From SAR324 cluster bacterium (GTDB lineage Bacteria; Bdellovibrionota; UBA2361; JAAZON01), in the NCBI GenBank assembly GCA_012797725.1, contig JAAZON010000563.1, forward strand, positions 1 to 5,923: 5,923 bases of DNA, written 5' to 3'. Shown piece by piece: positions 5,301 to 5,923 of the stretch. Position 1 is the stretch's first letter, and each line of letters starts with the position of its first letter. The notes under the pieces were generated by a model. It did no database searches, was not told where the DNA came from, and saw only the letters and a program-made list of their open reading frames with translations. Position numbers and translations under genes: made by a program.

Positions 5301-5923
5301 TCAACAACATCAACGTCACATCATCTTTCAGCACTCGACCATCTAGAAAGTTTTCAAAGTCTCGAATGATCTTTTTCGTTAATTCCTCCGCTGTTGCATC
5401 CTTGCTGGCACTAGCAAGACTTGCAGACACCCCTTTAAGATCAAATGTCTCCGAGGCTCGATTTTGAGCTTCAACAAGACCATCTGAAAAGATAGCAATG
5501 GAATCTCCGTGTCCAAGTTCGCTTTCTTCATGTGTATAGTTTGCCGTGTCAAAAAACCCCATAGCAAAACCTTCACCTTTCAATTCTTCAATTTCCCTTG
5601 TCTCGTTTCGAAGAATTAATGCAGGTTGGTGACCCGCCCTTGCAAAATCAATATGACCGTTTTCTGGATTATAAAGAAAGCCACACATTGTAACAAAACG
5701 CCCGGCAGGCATCTGGGGAGTTAAGAGTTTATTTATTCTCTCAAATAACTCATGTGGGCGCTCTTCTGTCACCGCAGAAAATCCTAGTTTTGCCATACTT
5801 CCGAGAAAGGCTGCCGCTAGACCATGTCCACTAACATCAGCAACTTGTGCTGAAATACTTCCTGATTCTTCAAAACGAAAGTTATACCAATCTCCACCGA
5901 CTTCCTCTAAAGGACTGTAAAAA
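5290..5923 (-). CDS. PP2C/SpoIIE-type (RsbU-like) protein serine phosphatase, N-terminus beyond the window
   Basis: The minus-strand frame is open from the right edge to TAG at 5292-5290, showing the last 210 residues. Counting from the first visible residue, the metal-binding motifs are VGGDWYNF (8-15, Asp11), VADVSGHGLAAAF (27-39, Asp29), FSDGLVEAQN (Asp147) and LKDDVTLMLLK near the C-terminus (Asp200/201). ARAGHQPALIL (about 94-104) is the usual RsbU-class central motif. The set is complete, so the domain looks catalytically competent. Such enzymes usually dephosphorylate an anti-anti-sigma (STAS) protein in a partner-switching pathway, driven by an N-terminal sensor (GAF, PAS, HAMP or receiver); that part lies outside the window, so the input is unknown. 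The internal Met at 5796 is not the true start because the conserved VGGD and DVSGHG motifs lie upstream of it in the same frame. It converges on mscS; no shared function is implied. Confidence 0.93.
   Translation of the reverse strand, partial: FYSPLEEVGGDWYNFRFEESGSISAQVADVSGHGLAAAFLGSMAKLGFSAVTEERPHELFERINKLLTPQMPAGRFVTMCGFLYNPENGHIDFARAGHQPALILRNETREIEELKGEGFAMGFFDTANYTHEESELGHGDSIAIFSDGLVEAQNRASETFDLKGVSASLASASKDATAEELTKKIIRDFENFLDGRVLKDDVTLMLLKRK

Overview
The window looks like chromosomal sequence from a Gram-negative bacterium with moderate to low GC. Two proteins have Sec-type signal peptides for the periplasm or inner membrane. The gene set (CoaBC, NfeD with a slipin, a small MscS channel, an RsbU/SpoIIE-type phosphatase) is housekeeping plus envelope and signalling. 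A deltaproteobacterial or Bdellovibrionota-like host is a guess from general flavour, not a demonstrated assignment. No transposase, phage gene, CRISPR array, tRNA or rRNA is visible.

Region 1 (1-3812, minus strand) is one tightly packed four-gene cluster, in transcription order: a YcbL/GloB2-type metallo-beta-lactamase hydrolase, coaBC, nfeD (long form) and a slipin/stomatin gene that runs off the left edge. The junctions are a 1-nt overlap (TAGTG), a zero-gap TAA/ATG join in the same reading frame, and an 11-nt gap in which the slipin Shine-Dalgarno overlaps the nfeD stop. This argues for one transcript with translational coupling. NfeD and slipin form a known protease-scaffold pair in membrane quality control. 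CoaBC makes 4'-phosphopantetheine for coenzyme A. The hydrolase probably acts on a thioester or glyoxalase-type substrate. A functional link between the two halves of the operon is inference.

Region 2 (3813-4220) is a 408-bp divergent intergenic region with no convincing protein gene. It is rich in inverted repeats: an 8-bp stem whose 5' arm also lies in the loop of a second 6-bp stem (pseudoknot or switch geometry), an orphan terminator-like hairpin with a T-tract, two small inverted repeats over a candidate mscS promoter, and a 12-bp perfect palindrome just before the mscS start. This is the least explained part of the window.

Region 3 (4221-5279, plus strand) is a single MscS-family channel gene with an N-terminal signal peptide. 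Region 4 (5290-5923, minus strand) is the C-terminal part of a PP2C/SpoIIE-type serine phosphatase whose N-terminus lies beyond the right edge. It converges on mscS with only 10 bp between the stop codons.

No clearly new multi-gene system is evident. The best leads are the structured intergenic region and the unusual coaBC-nfeD-slipin linkage.
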